Under the pieces are notes generated by a model. It made no database searches and was not told the DNA's origin. It saw only the letters and a list, made by a program, of their open reading frames with translations. Source: a bacterium (lineage in GTDB: Bacteria > Vulcanimicrobiota > Xenobia > RGZZ01). From it: 5,205 nucleotides of DNA. Shown here one piece after another: positions 4,570-5,205 of this stretch (its first letter is position 1; each line of letters begins with the position of its first letter). A program made the position numbers and the translations under genes. The stretch is taken from positions 1 to 5,205 of the forward strand of contig JAJXVI010000233.1 in the NCBI GenBank assembly GCA_021782195.1. The letters run 5' to 3'.

Positions 4570-5205
4570 TCAGGCGGCTGAAATCTGGGCCGGTACGATG
4601 CAAGCATGTTGCGGCGCGCAACTGGAGATGTAGAACACGCTGCCGTGCCAGCAGGGTCGACCGATCAGACCGGCCCGGTAGAAGAAGTTATCGAAGAGAC
4701 GCGCAGTGGCCCGACTGTATTCCGGCGGCAAGTTCCGCTCCTGTTGCGGTGTGGGGGTGGGTGTGGGAACAACTTTCCCGACCGCCTCGATACTCTTGAC
4801 GAGTGAGGTGGCCTCGTACTCGACAAACTCGGGGTGGAACTGTACAGAAGCAACGAGTTCGCTCCACGAGGCCGCTTCGACGCCACAACCTGAAGAGCGA
4901 GCCAGAACGTTCGCCGAGGGGGGCACTTTTGTGACGTGGTCGTGATGATTCTCATAGACCCACATCGGGGAAGAGATTCCGGCAAACAGCCAGTGTTCTC
5001 TGCCGGCGCTTTCGAGGAGCACGGGCTCGATTCCAGTTACCTGCTCTCCAGGCTGAACGCGCCCGCCGTGGAGGACCGTAAGTAACTGGTGTCCCAGGCA
5101 CACACCCAGTACTGGAACGCGCGATTCAATGGCATTTCGAAGAAAGGTGGCTTCTTGAGACAGATATGACTCTCGAAAACCGGGTTCAGCAAGGTTGCAT
5201 GCACT
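4570..5205 (-). CDS. Class-I glutamine amidotransferase, N-terminus outside window
   Basis: This is a Cys-His-Glu glutamine-hydrolysing domain that would release ammonia for transfer to an acceptor. The frame is open to the window edge (211 residues visible), so the start lies beyond base 5205; the GTG at 5101-5103 is internal. Reading in from the edge gives E-S-Y-L-S-Q-E-A-T-F-L-R-N-A-I-E-S-R-V-P, then the nucleophile elbow G-V-C-L-G-H-Q (Cys codon 5098-5100). Further on are Y-E-N-H-H-D-H-V, V-L-A-R-S and the catalytic V-Q-F-H-P-E (His codon 4834-4836), so the triad is intact. A Pro-Thr repeat (P-T-P-T-P-T-P) and the usual L-F-D-N-F-F end helix follow, then about 35 extra residues with three cysteines. 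No synthetase domain follows in this gene, so it is a stand-alone amidotransferase resembling the GMP-synthase-type glutaminase. The acceptor substrate cannot be told. It converges on the membrane-protein gene. Confidence 0.92.
   Translation of the reverse strand, partial: SACNLAEPGFRESYLSQEATFLRNAIESRVPVLGVCLGHQLLTVLHGGRVQPGEQVTGIEPVLLESAGREHWLFAGISSPMWVYENHHDHVTKVPPSANVLARSSGCGVEAASWSELVASVQFHPEFVEYEATSLVKSIEAVGKVVPTPTPTPQQERNLPPEYSRATARLFDNFFYRAGLIGRPCWHGSVFYISSCAPQHACIVPAQISAA

Noticed and set aside
4748..4767. G-rich stretch with possible G-quadruplex on the + strand
   Set aside because: It has only three tracts of three or more G, and it is explained by codons for the Pro-Thr repeat of the amidotransferase on the other strand.

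Overview
The window is about 5.2 kb of GC-rich bacterial DNA (roughly 60% G+C by eye) with five protein-coding genes. Two of them run off the ends. The hypA-hypB pair implies a bacterium that matures a nickel enzyme, most often a [NiFe]-hydrogenase. The signal-peptide protein and the large polytopic membrane protein with a TPR tail resemble those of free-living environmental lineages with many surface-glycan and TPR proteins. Nothing here fixes the phylum, so I do not name one.

Layout: (1) Positions 1-871, + strand, hold the 3' end of hypA overlapping a complete hypB by 8 nt. The pair is followed by a hairpin that overlaps the hypB stop and by a strong intrinsic terminator at 985-1017. (2) Positions 872-1385 are a 514-nt gap without a convincing gene. 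It contains the terminator, a foldable stretch with competing pairings (1023-1143), a perfect 16-bp palindrome (1205-1220), and a terminator-like stem closed by a T6 run (1173-1236). (3) Positions 1386-2081, + strand, encode a secreted protein with an N-terminal carboxypeptidase-regulatory-like beta-sandwich and an aromatic-rich C-terminal half that I do not recognise. (4) Positions 2161-4395, + strand, encode a 744-residue membrane protein with GT-C-like architecture, a soluble domain and a C-terminal TPR-like region, 79 nt downstream and possibly co-transcribed. (5) Positions 4396-4569 are a convergent intergenic gap with two adjacent hairpins. (6) Positions 4570-5205, - strand, hold most of a class-I glutamine amidotransferase; its N-terminus is outside the window.

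Functionally, HypA (zinc/nickel chaperone) and HypB (nickel-insertion GTPase) act as a pair and are transcriptionally separated from what follows. The secreted protein and the membrane protein may form an envelope or surface-glycan pair, but this is inferred only from adjacency and topology. The amidotransferase is an unrelated unit facing the other way. I saw no CRISPR array, tRNA, rRNA, insertion sequence or phage feature. The best candidate for something undescribed is the structured 872-1240 gap. Next come the unrecognised C-terminal domain of the secreted protein and its pairing with the membrane protein. All of these are modest leads rather than a demonstrated new system.
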